Origin: an uncultured Lachnospiraceae bacterium
Lineage (GTDB): Bacteria > Bacillota > Clostridia > Lachnospirales > Lachnospiraceae
NCBI GenBank assembly: GCA_902779505.1
Contig: CACZBZ010000011.1
Location: forward strand, 51,306 to 96,904
Length of the DNA: 45,599 nt
Direction of reading: 5' to 3'
The position numbers and the translations under genes were made by a program. The notes beneath the pieces were generated by a model. It was not told where the DNA came from. It made no database searches and saw only the letters and a list, made by a program, of their open reading frames with translations. Positions 33,722 to 41,922 of the stretch are shown piece by piece; position 1 is the first letter of the stretch; each line of letters opens with the position of its first letter.

Positions 33722-33763
33722 AGTATATATTGCAATATTACAAATGTCAAGTATATATTGCAA
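33722..33763 (-). promoter_or_regulatory. XRE promoter with two 15-bp direct repeats
   Basis: On the minus strand: TTGACA (33750-33745), 17-nt spacer, TATACT (33727-33722). TTGCAATATATACTT occurs twice, at 33763-33749 (running into the -35) and 33735-33721 (covering the -10), 28 bp apart. The downstream copy also forms a TGCAA/TTGCA inverted repeat. Probable operator of the XRE protein. Confidence 0.8.
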
Positions 33764-33916
33764 AAATATTTTAAAATTTACATGTGCAATGCAAAAAGGG
33801 CGTAAAGTCCTTATGTTATAGAAGGAAAATTGAGTCAATGCTATAATCAACAAAAGGGATATTTATCAAAATACATACGATATAAGATACCAGTTAAAAT
33901 ATACAGGGAGCCCGAA

Positions 33917-35713
33917 ATGTACATTAGTAAAAAGAATCAAATGTATAAACCCCAAAGAATGCTTTATTATATGGACACGACAGATGCGGACATTAAAGCA
34001 TATTACGATGGAAAAGTTGATGAAAAGATAGCGTCATACAGCAATGCCTTCGGAACTTATGATTATCCGGGACTATTCTATGTTGCTTCCCTTAATAAAG
34101 AAGTAATAGGTATTGAATACAGGATAGGAGATGACAGGATTAACTATCCACAGGGTTTGAAGACGGTGGAGCTTGATGCAGCATTCTTTTATTCTGTGGA
34201 AATAGATTATGAAGGAGAACTGACGAGAGAGACAATAGTTGATCTCTTTGCACATATAGAAGAAGCCGGTGATGCTCACAGGAATTACAGCGATCTTGTA
34301 AGAGAAGAAAATCCCGAAGTTATAAGTGTATTTTACGGCGACAGCAAAGTAAGAGTTCTTCATGAATGGAAAATGATCAATGACGGAGCGAGGCTTGAAC
34401 TGGAGGACTACCGTGACGGTAATTCTTTGGAAGAATTGTACCGTAAAGCATTCACCGATCCCATTACAGGGCATTATAACTGGAATTATTTAGTTAACTA
34501 TTTGGAAATGCCAATGGAAAAGGGAATCAATGATTACGCCTTTGTCCATTTTGATGTTAAAGAATTCCGTGTAATTAATGAGATGTATGGGCATACGGTG
34601 GCCAATAAAGTCCTTAGGAATATCGTCGATGCGATGAATAAAGCGGATTTTGTATATGCCAGTGCACGTTGCCACAATGACAATTTTGCAATGATGATCA
34701 AGGATATGCCCCAGGAAGAAACTGTTGAAAAGCTTCGCAGCTTCTTTGACAATCTGTCACATCTGGAAGAAGATCCTCATTACAGAATCTATTACAGGTG
34801 CGGTGTGGTTCTGATGCAGAAGAGCATGCAATTCGGTAATCGTGTTGCCGATGCGGGAAAAATGGCGCAGGCTATGGGCAAGCACCAGAATCAGACAGAT
34901 ATTACCATATATACCGATAAAATGCATGACGATATAATGTGGGGCAATTATATAAAAGCCTACCTCGATACCGCAATTGAGAACAATGAATTCCTTGTAT
35001 ATCTTCAGCCCAAATTCGATATTCGCAAGGAGAGTCTTACAGGAGCGGAAGCGTTGATCAGGTGGAATTTTAAAGGAAAAGAAATGTTTTCCCCCTACAG
35101 ATTCATTCCTTTCTTCGAAAAAGACGGATCCATAGCCAAGGTTGATGATATCGTCCTGAGAGAAGTATGCAAAAAACTGGCAAAATGGACCGAAGAAGGA
35201 AAAAACACAGTTCCCGTTTCTATCAACCTTTCAAGAAATCGAATGTACGATGCCAATCTGGTTGAACATCTTACCGAGATAGTGGACAGTTATAATGTGG
35301 ACCACGGACTGATTGATTTTGAGCTGACTGAAAGCGCTTCATACGACAATACGGACTATATGGTCAAAATATTGACGGAATTAAAAGAACAGGGATTCAA
35401 AATATCCATGGATGATTTTGGAACAGGATATTCTTCACTGTCCTTACTTACGTCAATGCCGCTTAATACATTGAAGATAGATAAAAGCTTTGTAGATAAG
35501 ATAGGAACGGAAGATGAAAAAGAGAAGGATCTGATAGTTCTGGAGAATATTATTTCTCTTGCCCACAGACTTGGAATAATATGTCTTGCCGAGGGCGCAG
35601 AGACGGCACCGCAGGTTGACCGCTTGCGTGAGCTTGGATGCGAGATTGTGCAGGGATATTATTACAGCAAACCTATACCTATGGAAGAATTTGAAGAAAA
35701 ATATGAAAGATAA
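33917..35713 (+). CDS. c-di-GMP phosphodiesterase: degenerate GGDEF plus EAL
   Basis: A 598-residue cytosolic protein. Residues about 1-170 are an uncharacterised sensor-like region, about 175-340 a GGDEF domain whose active-site loop reads CHNDNF instead of GGDEF, so it cannot make c-di-GMP but may bind GTP, and about 355-598 an EAL domain with all key residues: GAEALIRW, INLSRN, ELTESA, DDFGTGYSS, LKIDKSFV, AEGAET, QGYYYSKP. Net prediction: phosphodiesterase. Start: ATG at 33917 has GGGAG 6 nt upstream; an in-frame TTG at 33830 has no usable site. The last 11 nt overlap the next gene. Confidence 0.9.
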   Translation: MYISKKNQMYKPQRMLYYMDTTDADIKAYYDGKVDEKIASYSNAFGTYDYPGLFYVASLNKEVIGIEYRIGDDRINYPQGLKTVELDAAFFYSVEIDYEGELTRETIVDLFAHIEEAGDAHRNYSDLVREENPEVISVFYGDSKVRVLHEWKMINDGARLELEDYRDGNSLEELYRKAFTDPITGHYNWNYLVNYLEMPMEKGINDYAFVHFDVKEFRVINEMYGHTVANKVLRNIVDAMNKADFVYASARCHNDNFAMMIKDMPQEETVEKLRSFFDNLSHLEEDPHYRIYYRCGVVLMQKSMQFGNRVADAGKMAQAMGKHQNQTDITIYTDKMHDDIMWGNYIKAYLDTAIENNEFLVYLQPKFDIRKESLTGAEALIRWNFKGKEMFSPYRFIPFFEKDGSIAKVDDIVLREVCKKLAKWTEEGKNTVPVSINLSRNRMYDANLVEHLTEIVDSYNVDHGLIDFELTESASYDNTDYMVKILTELKEQGFKISMDDFGTGYSSLSLLTSMPLNTLKIDKSFVDKIGTEDEKEKDLIVLENIISLAHRLGIICLAEGAETAPQVDRLRELGCEIVQGYYYSKPIPMEEFEEKYER

Positions 35714-36362
35714 AAAACTGATTAAGAGAATATGGATGTCACTCTTTGGTGTAATCATATGTGCGATAAGTGTAGGAATATTCAAAATTGCGGCCTTGGG
35801 CGTTGATCCCTTTCAATCTCTGATGGCCGGGCTTGATGCAATCATTCCTATTAAGTTTGGAACATTATATGTGATAACCAATGCAGTCTTACTTCTTTTT
35901 GCATTGATATTTGACAGACATTACATAGGAATTGCAACATTTATCAACTTGTTTTTGCTTGGATATATCACACAGTTCACATATGAATTCCTGCAGACAA
36001 TAATAGTAGATCCAAGTATACCTGTAAGAATAGCCTGTCTTGTTATCGGAGTGGTGATTATATGTTTCGGATCGGCATTTTATATGACGGCAGATCTTGG
36101 AGTATCTACATATGACGCTATTGCTCTTATCATATGCAATATATGGAAGAAGGGAAAGTTTCAGTATGTGAGAATAATAACAGATCTGATATGTGTTGCA
36201 TTGGGAGTTCTTCTGTTCATTTTATCAGGTGGAGAATTCTTAAAGATTCCGACCATAGCCGGCATAGGAACAATAATTACGGCATTCTTTATGGGGCCGT
36301 TAATTGAAGTGTTTAATGTACATATCGCTAGACCGATATTAAAAGGAAAAGAGGAGAACTAA
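35703..36362 (+). CDS. YitT/YczE-like membrane protein
   Basis: A 219-residue protein with five to six hydrophobic helices. AALGVDPFQSLMAGL near residue 27 and TADLGVSTYDAIAL near 128 are repeated G-V-x-P/T-x-D/Q motifs typical of the YczE/YitT group of integral membrane proteins, whose function is unsettled. ATG at 35703 overlaps the end of the EAL gene by 11 nt (different frame), so translation is coupled. The hairpin at 36351 ends the transcript. Confidence 0.85.
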   Translation: MKDKKLIKRIWMSLFGVIICAISVGIFKIAALGVDPFQSLMAGLDAIIPIKFGTLYVITNAVLLLFALIFDRHYIGIATFINLFLLGYITQFTYEFLQTIIVDPSIPVRIACLVIGVVIICFGSAFYMTADLGVSTYDAIALIICNIWKKGKFQYVRIITDLICVALGVLLFILSGGEFLKIPTIAGIGTIITAFFMGPLIEVFNVHIARPILKGKEEN

Positions 36363-36377
36363 GTCTCCTCTTTTTTT
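36351..36377 (+). terminator. Intrinsic terminator overlapping the YczE-like stop
   Basis: 7-bp stem GAGGAGA (36351-36357) with TCTCCTC (36364-36370) and seven T. The stem includes the final codons and TAA of the gene. Confidence 0.85.
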
Positions 36378-36387
36378 AAAGCATTTC

Positions 36388-36624
36388 TTATGCGTTCTTG
36401 AGTTCTTTGTACTCTGCTGAAGTAAGCTTACGAGATTCGCCACAGCAAGGGCAGAATATCATTCGCTTTGATACCCATCCTACGATAGGAATATAGAAGA
36501 TTGTCACTGCAGTCTTTTCTCTTGCAAGAGCCTGCTCTGTTGTATGATGACAGTTGGGGCACATCTTATGACCAAGTGACTTATCTATTTTTAACTTTTT
36601 CTTAGTTCCGTATACTATAACCAT
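36388..36624 (-). CDS. Small zinc-ribbon protein
   Basis: A 78-residue protein with paired Cys motifs MCPNC near residue 22 and FCPCC near 57, separated by a hydrophobic segment (TIFYIPIVGW) that could lie on or in the membrane, as in LITAF-like or other membrane-associated zinc ribbons. AGGAGG precedes the ATG. It follows the 143-residue gene by 11 nt. Function unknown. Confidence 0.82.
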   Translation of the reverse strand: MVIVYGTKKKLKIDKSLGHKMCPNCHHTTEQALAREKTAVTIFYIPIVGWVSKRMIFCPCCGESRKLTSAEYKELKNA

Positions 36625-36635
36625 CTCAATTCCTC

Positions 36636-37067
36636 CTATGCAATCAGATTTCCGTCATTTTGCTTGCAACGAGAAACCAGTGTTTCAAAAGCTTTCTGGA
36701 AATCAGCATGTGCTCTCTTTCTAAGACACTTTGCGATATAGAATATCTCGTCGTTCTTGGTTTCCAAAGCAATCATCTTGTTGTCATAATCATATGTGCC
36801 GTTGTAGCAGTTAGAGAAATAAACATTGATGATATCTTCAGTAGGAATGATATACACTCTCTTCTGAAGAGGGAAAAATCCGTAGTGACAAACATAATGA
36901 TCTGTGATCATTACCTGAGCATACTTAAAATCCTGAGCACTTGAAGACTTTGCCTCTGCCATAAATGCATCAAGAAGATTTCTTCCGCATCCATTATCAA
37001 GTGCAGTATAGAGTTTGTTAGCATTCTTTTCTTTTTCAAGATTGAATACCTTTTCGAATGAAGCCAT
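36636..37067 (-). CDS. Hypothetical protein, possibly PH-like
   Basis: A 143-residue soluble protein without recognisable motifs. The central part (VCHYGFFPLQKRVYIIPTEDIINVYF and the following strand IALETKNDEIFYIA) alternates like the strands of a bacterial PH-like domain, and the C-terminus is a helix with basic residues; this is only a fold guess. AGGAGG ribosome binding site. Upstream gene of a two-gene unit with the zinc-ribbon protein. The 240-nt space before the next gene's ATG holds an AATCGCT/AGCGATT hairpin near 37103-37140 and nothing else evident. Confidence 0.75.
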   Translation of the reverse strand: MASFEKVFNLEKEKNANKLYTALDNGCGRNLLDAFMAEAKSSSAQDFKYAQVMITDHYVCHYGFFPLQKRVYIIPTEDIINVYFSNCYNGTYDYDNKMIALETKNDEIFYIAKCLRKRAHADFQKAFETLVSRCKQNDGNLIA

Positions 37068-37309
37068 ACTTTCCTCCTATTTACATATACTGTTATATTA
37101 AAATCGCTCGCCAAACACTTTTTCAAAGGCTAAAGCGATTGCATGGGACTGATATAATTCCCACACCTCATACGAACCTCAAACAATATACCCTTATTTT
37201 ATTTTGTTGTCAAATGTAATATTGATATATGAAAGAGCAACGTTTAAAATTAATTAGGCGATTGAATCAGGAAAAAAATGCACTTTACGGAAAGAAGAGG
37301 AAATACACA

Positions 37310-38887
37310 ATGCCGTCGGTAAAAGACAATCAAAATGATGTTAAAGCAGTGGTTAAGACTGACTTATTAATACCATTCCTGAAATATCTGATATTTGCAG
37401 TTGCAGCAGGATGCATTGTTTATCTGTCGCTTATGTCCAATGATCTTGTCAATCATGTTGATGGAATCTGGCACCCATCACACTTCATTGCTGGAGACTG
37501 GGAGATATCTCTTGGCAGAGGCTTGCAAAGATATGCTGACAGAGCAAGATTCGGTCTTGTAACCAGTTCCTGGAATTCCGTCCTCTATATAGTGCTTGTA
37601 GGATTTGCAGACTGTATGTTGATAGAAAGATTCCGATTGAAGGATACTTTTTTCTCTTATCTTTTTGTGTTTATAACCGTAGCCAATCCGGTAGTTTGTG
37701 AGTCTCTGACATACAGCTATATGTCTCTGAATTTTGCATTGGCCTATTTCTTTTCGGTTTTGGCCTTTTTCTTTATGTCCGGAAGAGGAAAAACAAAAAA
37801 CGAAATCATAAAAGATCTTGTTCCGGCAATTATCGCATTTGCCGTATCCATGGCATTTTATCAGGCATATATTTCTGTTTTTGCCGTACTGTCGGTATTT
37901 TGGATCATTGCTTTTATTGATGAAGAGAGCGATATAAAGCCCATCGGAACTGAGATAGTAAAAGTTCTGATAACTTTTGTTTTGGGCGGTGCTCTGTATA
38001 TGCTTATTACAAAACTGCTGCTCTTCAGAGCGGGAGTGGAAATGGCATCTTACAGAGGTGCGGATGATATTAGCCTGATAGGAATCATAGCAAATCTTCC
38101 CGCGGGAATTATACAAGCCGTAAAAGAAACAGCTACATATATATATATCAATAAATTACAGACAGCCGGGCTTGAATTCTCAATGATAGTAGTAATCTGT
38201 CTGTCTATAGCGTGCGCGATAGTTGTTGTTATGGAGTTTATCGATTGTTTCAAAAGAAAAAAGGCAGCAGCTTTCTTATTTATAATAATGATAATTTTGC
38301 TTCCCATAGCAGCATCGGTTATATGCCTTATTGCAGTAGGAAGCGGAATATCCGGACTGATGGCAATGGGAATTCTTATAAGCATTCCTATGTTTTATAC
38401 AATTGCAGGCAAGAAAAACTGGACAAAGATAATGTTGAATGCCTGCCTCATTCTGTTTGCCTGGTATCTTGTATCTGCCATAGAGACAGACCAGATAGCC
38501 TTGAAGGAAGGAATCACTGCAACAAAGACGATTGCTAATAATGCATATAAAGAAGCTTGCTCGGAATATACAGAAGAAGAGTATGACAGTATAGCCTTTG
38601 TAGGAAGAACTGCAGAGAATCCTCTATTTTATATTAGCCCTGTATATGACATGGCCAACGGTTATGCTCAGTTTGGAAGATGGAGTACAGGCTCGAGAAA
38701 TAACAGAGTGACCTGGATCGGAGTTATGAATATGCTTTGCGGATCGGAAATCGATTTCTGTGATGAAGAGGCATACAGGAATATAGTCGAAGGCGATGAG
38801 ATAAAGAATATGCCTGTATACCCGCAGAAAGGTTATATAAAACTTATTGACGATGTATTGGTAATTAAGATATCGGATTGTTATTAG
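37310..38887 (+). CDS. GtrII-like glucosyltransferase-domain membrane protein
   Basis: A protein of 525 residues with about eleven membrane helices. NHVDGIWHPSHFIAGDWEISLGRG after the first helix matches the acidic D-x-x-W motif region of the Glucos_trans_II (GtrII) family, polytopic enzymes that move a lipid-linked sugar onto a surface polymer on the outer face. A C-terminal soluble part (about 430-525) contains VGRTAENPLFYISPVYD. ATG at 37310 has GAGGA 9 nt upstream; an in-frame ATG at 37229 would add 27 basic residues but has no ribosome binding site and sits on a promoter-like sequence. The HAD gene starts 13 nt after the stop. Confidence 0.82.
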   Translation: MPSVKDNQNDVKAVVKTDLLIPFLKYLIFAVAAGCIVYLSLMSNDLVNHVDGIWHPSHFIAGDWEISLGRGLQRYADRARFGLVTSSWNSVLYIVLVGFADCMLIERFRLKDTFFSYLFVFITVANPVVCESLTYSYMSLNFALAYFFSVLAFFFMSGRGKTKNEIIKDLVPAIIAFAVSMAFYQAYISVFAVLSVFWIIAFIDEESDIKPIGTEIVKVLITFVLGGALYMLITKLLLFRAGVEMASYRGADDISLIGIIANLPAGIIQAVKETATYIYINKLQTAGLEFSMIVVICLSIACAIVVVMEFIDCFKRKKAAAFLFIIMIILLPIAASVICLIAVGSGISGLMAMGILISIPMFYTIAGKKNWTKIMLNACLILFAWYLVSAIETDQIALKEGITATKTIANNAYKEACSEYTEEEYDSIAFVGRTAENPLFYISPVYDMANGYAQFGRWSTGSRNNRVTWIGVMNMLCGSEIDFCDEEAYRNIVEGDEIKNMPVYPQKGYIKLIDDVLVIKISDCY

Positions 38888-38900
38888 AGAGAAGCAAATT

Positions 38901-39497
38901 ATGAGAATATACATTGATTTTGATGATTGTCTCTGCGAGACAGCCAGGATGCTTGCCAAAGAGGCAAAAGAGAAATACGGAAGAAATGTTCCCTATGAGG
39001 ACATGAGATATTTTGATTTGAAAAAATCCTTCAGCCTTAATGATGAAGAATATGATGAGTTTATGGTTGCGGCACATTATCCAGAGACTCTTATATCACT
39101 CGAAGAGACTCCGGGAGCATCGGAAGTGATAAATGAATGGATTGATGAAGGACACGAGGTCTTTATTATAACGGGACGTCCTCTCAGTACAGAAGAAGCG
39201 TCAAGAAAATGGCTGGACAATCATAATTTGGAGAGGGTAAAGCTTTTCTTCCTTGATAAGTACAGCAGAGATGAATTCTATAGAAAAGGCGAGTCCAATC
39301 TGAGCCTTGAAGATTTTTACAAGATGGATTTTGATTATGCGATAGAGGATTCTCCAAATGCTTTCAGATTTTTTGATAGCTTTTCAAAATTGAAAGTAAT
39401 GGTGTTCAGTCGTCCGTGGAATTTGGAGTGCGAACTGCCGGGAAAGAATTATACACGATGTACAGACTGGAAAATGATAAAGAATCTGGTAAGATGA
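38901..39497 (+). CDS. HAD family 5'-deoxynucleotidase-like protein (NT5C type)
   Basis: A 198-residue HAD-superfamily hydrolase. The nucleophile motif is IDFDDCLCETA at residues 4-14, motif II is IITGRP near 92, and the acidic motif IV is AIEDSPNAF near 151. This pattern and the length resemble the 5'(3')-deoxyribonucleotidase type C (NT5C) group. Note Cys in the place of the usual Thr/Ser of DxDxT (DFDDC). Ribosome binding site is weak (GAGAAG). Probably co-transcribed with the gtrII-like gene. Confidence 0.78.
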   Translation: MRIYIDFDDCLCETARMLAKEAKEKYGRNVPYEDMRYFDLKKSFSLNDEEYDEFMVAAHYPETLISLEETPGASEVINEWIDEGHEVFIITGRPLSTEEASRKWLDNHNLERVKLFFLDKYSRDEFYRKGESNLSLEDFYKMDFDYAIEDSPNAFRFFDSFSKLKVMVFSRPWNLECELPGKNYTRCTDWKMIKNLVR

Positions 39498-39567
39498 AAT
39501 AGAAGATAATCATATATGATATAAAAGAAGATTTTCTAAGATAATCTCGAGAGGAATAATATAAGAG

Positions 39568-40662
39568 ATGCGTGTATTAAGGGTTTTACGTAATTATTTT
39601 TTTTATTGTGGAATTGAAAAAGACGAATACGAAGCGATAAAAAAAGATGCATATGTATCGAACTTTGAAGTGTGGAAGATTCTTCATTTTTTGATGCTGG
39701 CTATGTTCGGCATTCTGTATTTGTGTTCTTTGTGCTACGACCTTCTCAGGGCAAACAGTCTATTATATATATTGGGCTTTGCTTATTCGCTTCTCATTAT
39801 TATTTTCTTTTTTATAATGAAAAAGGACTCGATTATACCTCAGTTTTTGATATACCTGACAATGTCTCTGTTGTTTTTGTTTGGTATTTTTCTTTCTTTA
39901 AAAAATCCGGATGTTCCTGCGGTGACTTTTATTGCTTTCCTGCTGATTACGCCGATGTTTATGATTGACAAACCATTCTTTATGGTCTTTGAACTGGGCG
40001 CCGCATCTACAGTCTTTTTGCTGTGGACATATTATGCGAAACCACACGATATATGGCTGATTGATATGGCCAATATTGTACCCTTTACCATTGTCGGTAT
40101 TTTTCTCAATGTTATTGCCAATTCACTTCGTATTAAGGAATTTGTGCTCACCAGAAAAATCAATATCCAGAAAGATACTGATGATCTGACCGGGTTGAAA
40201 AATAAAGGAGCAATGAACAGGGAGATTACGCAGTTTTTGGAAAGCGAATCTGCAAATAAAGGTCTTTTATTTGTAATGGATATAGACCGTTTCAAGTCTA
40301 TTAACGATACATACGGACATGATATAGGGGACGATGTAATATTTCAATTCGGTCTTTTTCTTGGGGATATGTTTACAGGCGACGAGATTGTCGGACGTTT
40401 TGGAGGCGACGAATTCATTGTCTTTATCAGAAACGTTGATGATGCAGATGTTGCTAGGCGTATCGCTTCTGACATCGTAAAAGGAGCTTCCGAAAAAGTA
40501 GTATATTCCGACGAAAGCAAAAAGATCAGTGTAAGCGTTGGAATTGCCATATATCATGGTAATGAAACAAGTTATCCCGAGTTTTTCAAAAAGGCAGATA
40601 CCGCTTTGTACGAAGCAAAAGCGGATTCCGTAAACAGATATCATATATATAAAGAAGAGTAA
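39568..40662 (+). CDS. Membrane-bound diguanylate cyclase
   Basis: A 364-residue protein with six hydrophobic helices (about 35-200) and a C-terminal GGDEF domain. Active-site residues are intact: DTDDLTGLKNKGAM, MDIDRFKSINDTYGHDIGDDV and RFGGDEFIVF near 277, so it should make c-di-GMP from two GTP. The inhibitory RxxD site is absent: the aligned residues are TGDE, so product feedback through that site is not expected. Ribosome binding site AGAGG is rather far (13 nt). The ttcA-like gene follows after 3 nt, so they are probably one transcript. Confidence 0.92.
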   Translation: MRVLRVLRNYFFYCGIEKDEYEAIKKDAYVSNFEVWKILHFLMLAMFGILYLCSLCYDLLRANSLLYILGFAYSLLIIIFFFIMKKDSIIPQFLIYLTMSLLFLFGIFLSLKNPDVPAVTFIAFLLITPMFMIDKPFFMVFELGAASTVFLLWTYYAKPHDIWLIDMANIVPFTIVGIFLNVIANSLRIKEFVLTRKINIQKDTDDLTGLKNKGAMNREITQFLESESANKGLLFVMDIDRFKSINDTYGHDIGDDVIFQFGLFLGDMFTGDEIVGRFGGDEFIVFIRNVDDADVARRIASDIVKGASEKVVYSDESKKISVSVGIAIYHGNETSYPEFFKKADTALYEAKADSVNRYHIYKEE

Positions 40663-40665
40663 AGA

Positions 40666-41811
40666 ATGAAAGAAATAACACCGGAAGAAATTAAAAAATG
40701 GCCGAAGGAATCTTATGAACTGATAGATATCAGGGATGATGGTCTTGTATCTTACGGTATGATTCCCGGAGCTCTTCACATTCCAATAGAGGAGATTGAT
40801 GAAGAAAAAAGCAACAAGCTTGAGGCAATAAGCAAGGACAAAAAACTTGTTTTTTACTGCGAGATAGGTCGTAAAACAATGGAACTGGACGATTGCAAGT
40901 GTCTGAATGACAGGGAGATATACAGTCTTGCAGGTGGCTATATAGGATATGTTAGGTCGGGAACACTTGAGGAATCCGACAGAGAAGAAAAGCAGCATAA
41001 AGCCGAAGAAAGTATACGCAAGAAATATCACAAGCAATTATTTACGCCTTTTGCAAAGGCATGTAAAACATATCAACTTATAAGCGAAGGAGATCATATC
41101 GCTGTATGTATATCCGGCGGTAAAGACTCCATGCTGATGGCCAAGCTCTTTCAGGAAATTCAAAGACACAGACAGTGCAATTTTGAATTGACGTTTCTTG
41201 TGATGGATCCGGGATACAACAAGGAGAATCGTGAGCTGATTGAAAGCAATGCGAGAGCTCTGGGAATTCCCATTACAATATTTGAAAGTGACATCTTTGA
41301 TGCGGTAGATACTATTGAAAAAAGCCCATGTTATATTTGCGCGAGGATGCGTCGCGGCCATCTGTACAGTAAAGCAAAGGAACTTGGATGCAATAAAATT
41401 GCTTTGGGACATCATTATGATGATGTTATTGAGACTATTCTTATGGGAATGCTGCATGGGGCACAGATGCAGACTATGATGCCGAAGCTTCACAGTACGA
41501 ATTTCGAGGGAATGGAACTGATTAGACCTCTTTACCTGGTACGAGAGAGTGATATCTGTGCATGGAGAGATTACAACGATCTGCATTTTCTCCAGTGTGC
41601 ATGTCATTTTACAAATACATGTACAGTATGTCATGTGGATGGAACAACTTCTTCAAAACGTCTGGAAACTAAGAAACTGATTGCAGAACTTAAGAAGACC
41701 AATCCATTTGTAGAGTCCAATATCTTTAAGAGTGTGGAGAATGTCAATCTGGATACTCTTATTGCCTACAAGAAAAATGGAGAAAGACATCATTTTCTTG
41801 ATGAATATTGA
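40666..41811 (+). CDS. Rhodanese domain fused to a TtcA-like tRNA thiolation enzyme
   Basis: A 381-residue fusion. Residues about 1-105 form a rhodanese domain (YELIDIRDDG, MIPGALHIP, active Cys65 in VFYCEIGRK, SLAGGYIGY). Residues about 120-381 are a PP-loop ATPase of the TtcA/TtuA group: ISGGKDSMLMAK near 148, a Cys pair in CYICARMRRGH near 221 for the Fe-S cluster, GHHYDD, and a further Cys pair in CTVCHVDG. TtcA makes 2-thiocytidine at tRNA position 32. The attached rhodanese could hand sulfur over as persulfide within one polypeptide. AAGAG ribosome binding site; follows the diguanylate cyclase by 3 nt. Confidence 0.9.
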   Translation: MKEITPEEIKKWPKESYELIDIRDDGLVSYGMIPGALHIPIEEIDEEKSNKLEAISKDKKLVFYCEIGRKTMELDDCKCLNDREIYSLAGGYIGYVRSGTLEESDREEKQHKAEESIRKKYHKQLFTPFAKACKTYQLISEGDHIAVCISGGKDSMLMAKLFQEIQRHRQCNFELTFLVMDPGYNKENRELIESNARALGIPITIFESDIFDAVDTIEKSPCYICARMRRGHLYSKAKELGCNKIALGHHYDDVIETILMGMLHGAQMQTMMPKLHSTNFEGMELIRPLYLVRESDICAWRDYNDLHFLQCACHFTNTCTVCHVDGTTSSKRLETKKLIAELKKTNPFVESNIFKSVENVNLDTLIAYKKNGERHHFLDEY

Positions 41812-41881
41812 CAGTAAAGAGACTAATTTAAAGATTATTCAAAAAAATACTTGAAAAGAATTTTTAATTCACTTAGCCTTT

Positions 41882-41909
41882 TCTTAGGACGTCCGAATCT
41901 TACCTAAGA
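41882..41909 (+). promoter_or_regulatory. Hairpin abutting the ribosome binding site of the serine hydrolase
   Basis: Arms TCTTAGG (41882-41888) and CCTAAGA (41903-41909) around 14 nt that include GGACGTCC. The 3' arm runs directly into GAGGAGG (41908-41914), so folding could limit ribosome access, or the palindrome could be an operator. The 111-nt region has no well-formed sigma-70 promoter that I can see. Confidence 0.45.
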
Positions 41910-41922
41910 GGAGGCTATTTTT

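Noticed and set aside
33830-33916. Upstream TTG start adding 29 residues to the GGDEF-EAL protein
   Set aside because: No ribosome binding site, and the stretch contains a TATAAT (33840-33845); ATG 33917 has GGGAG at ideal spacing.
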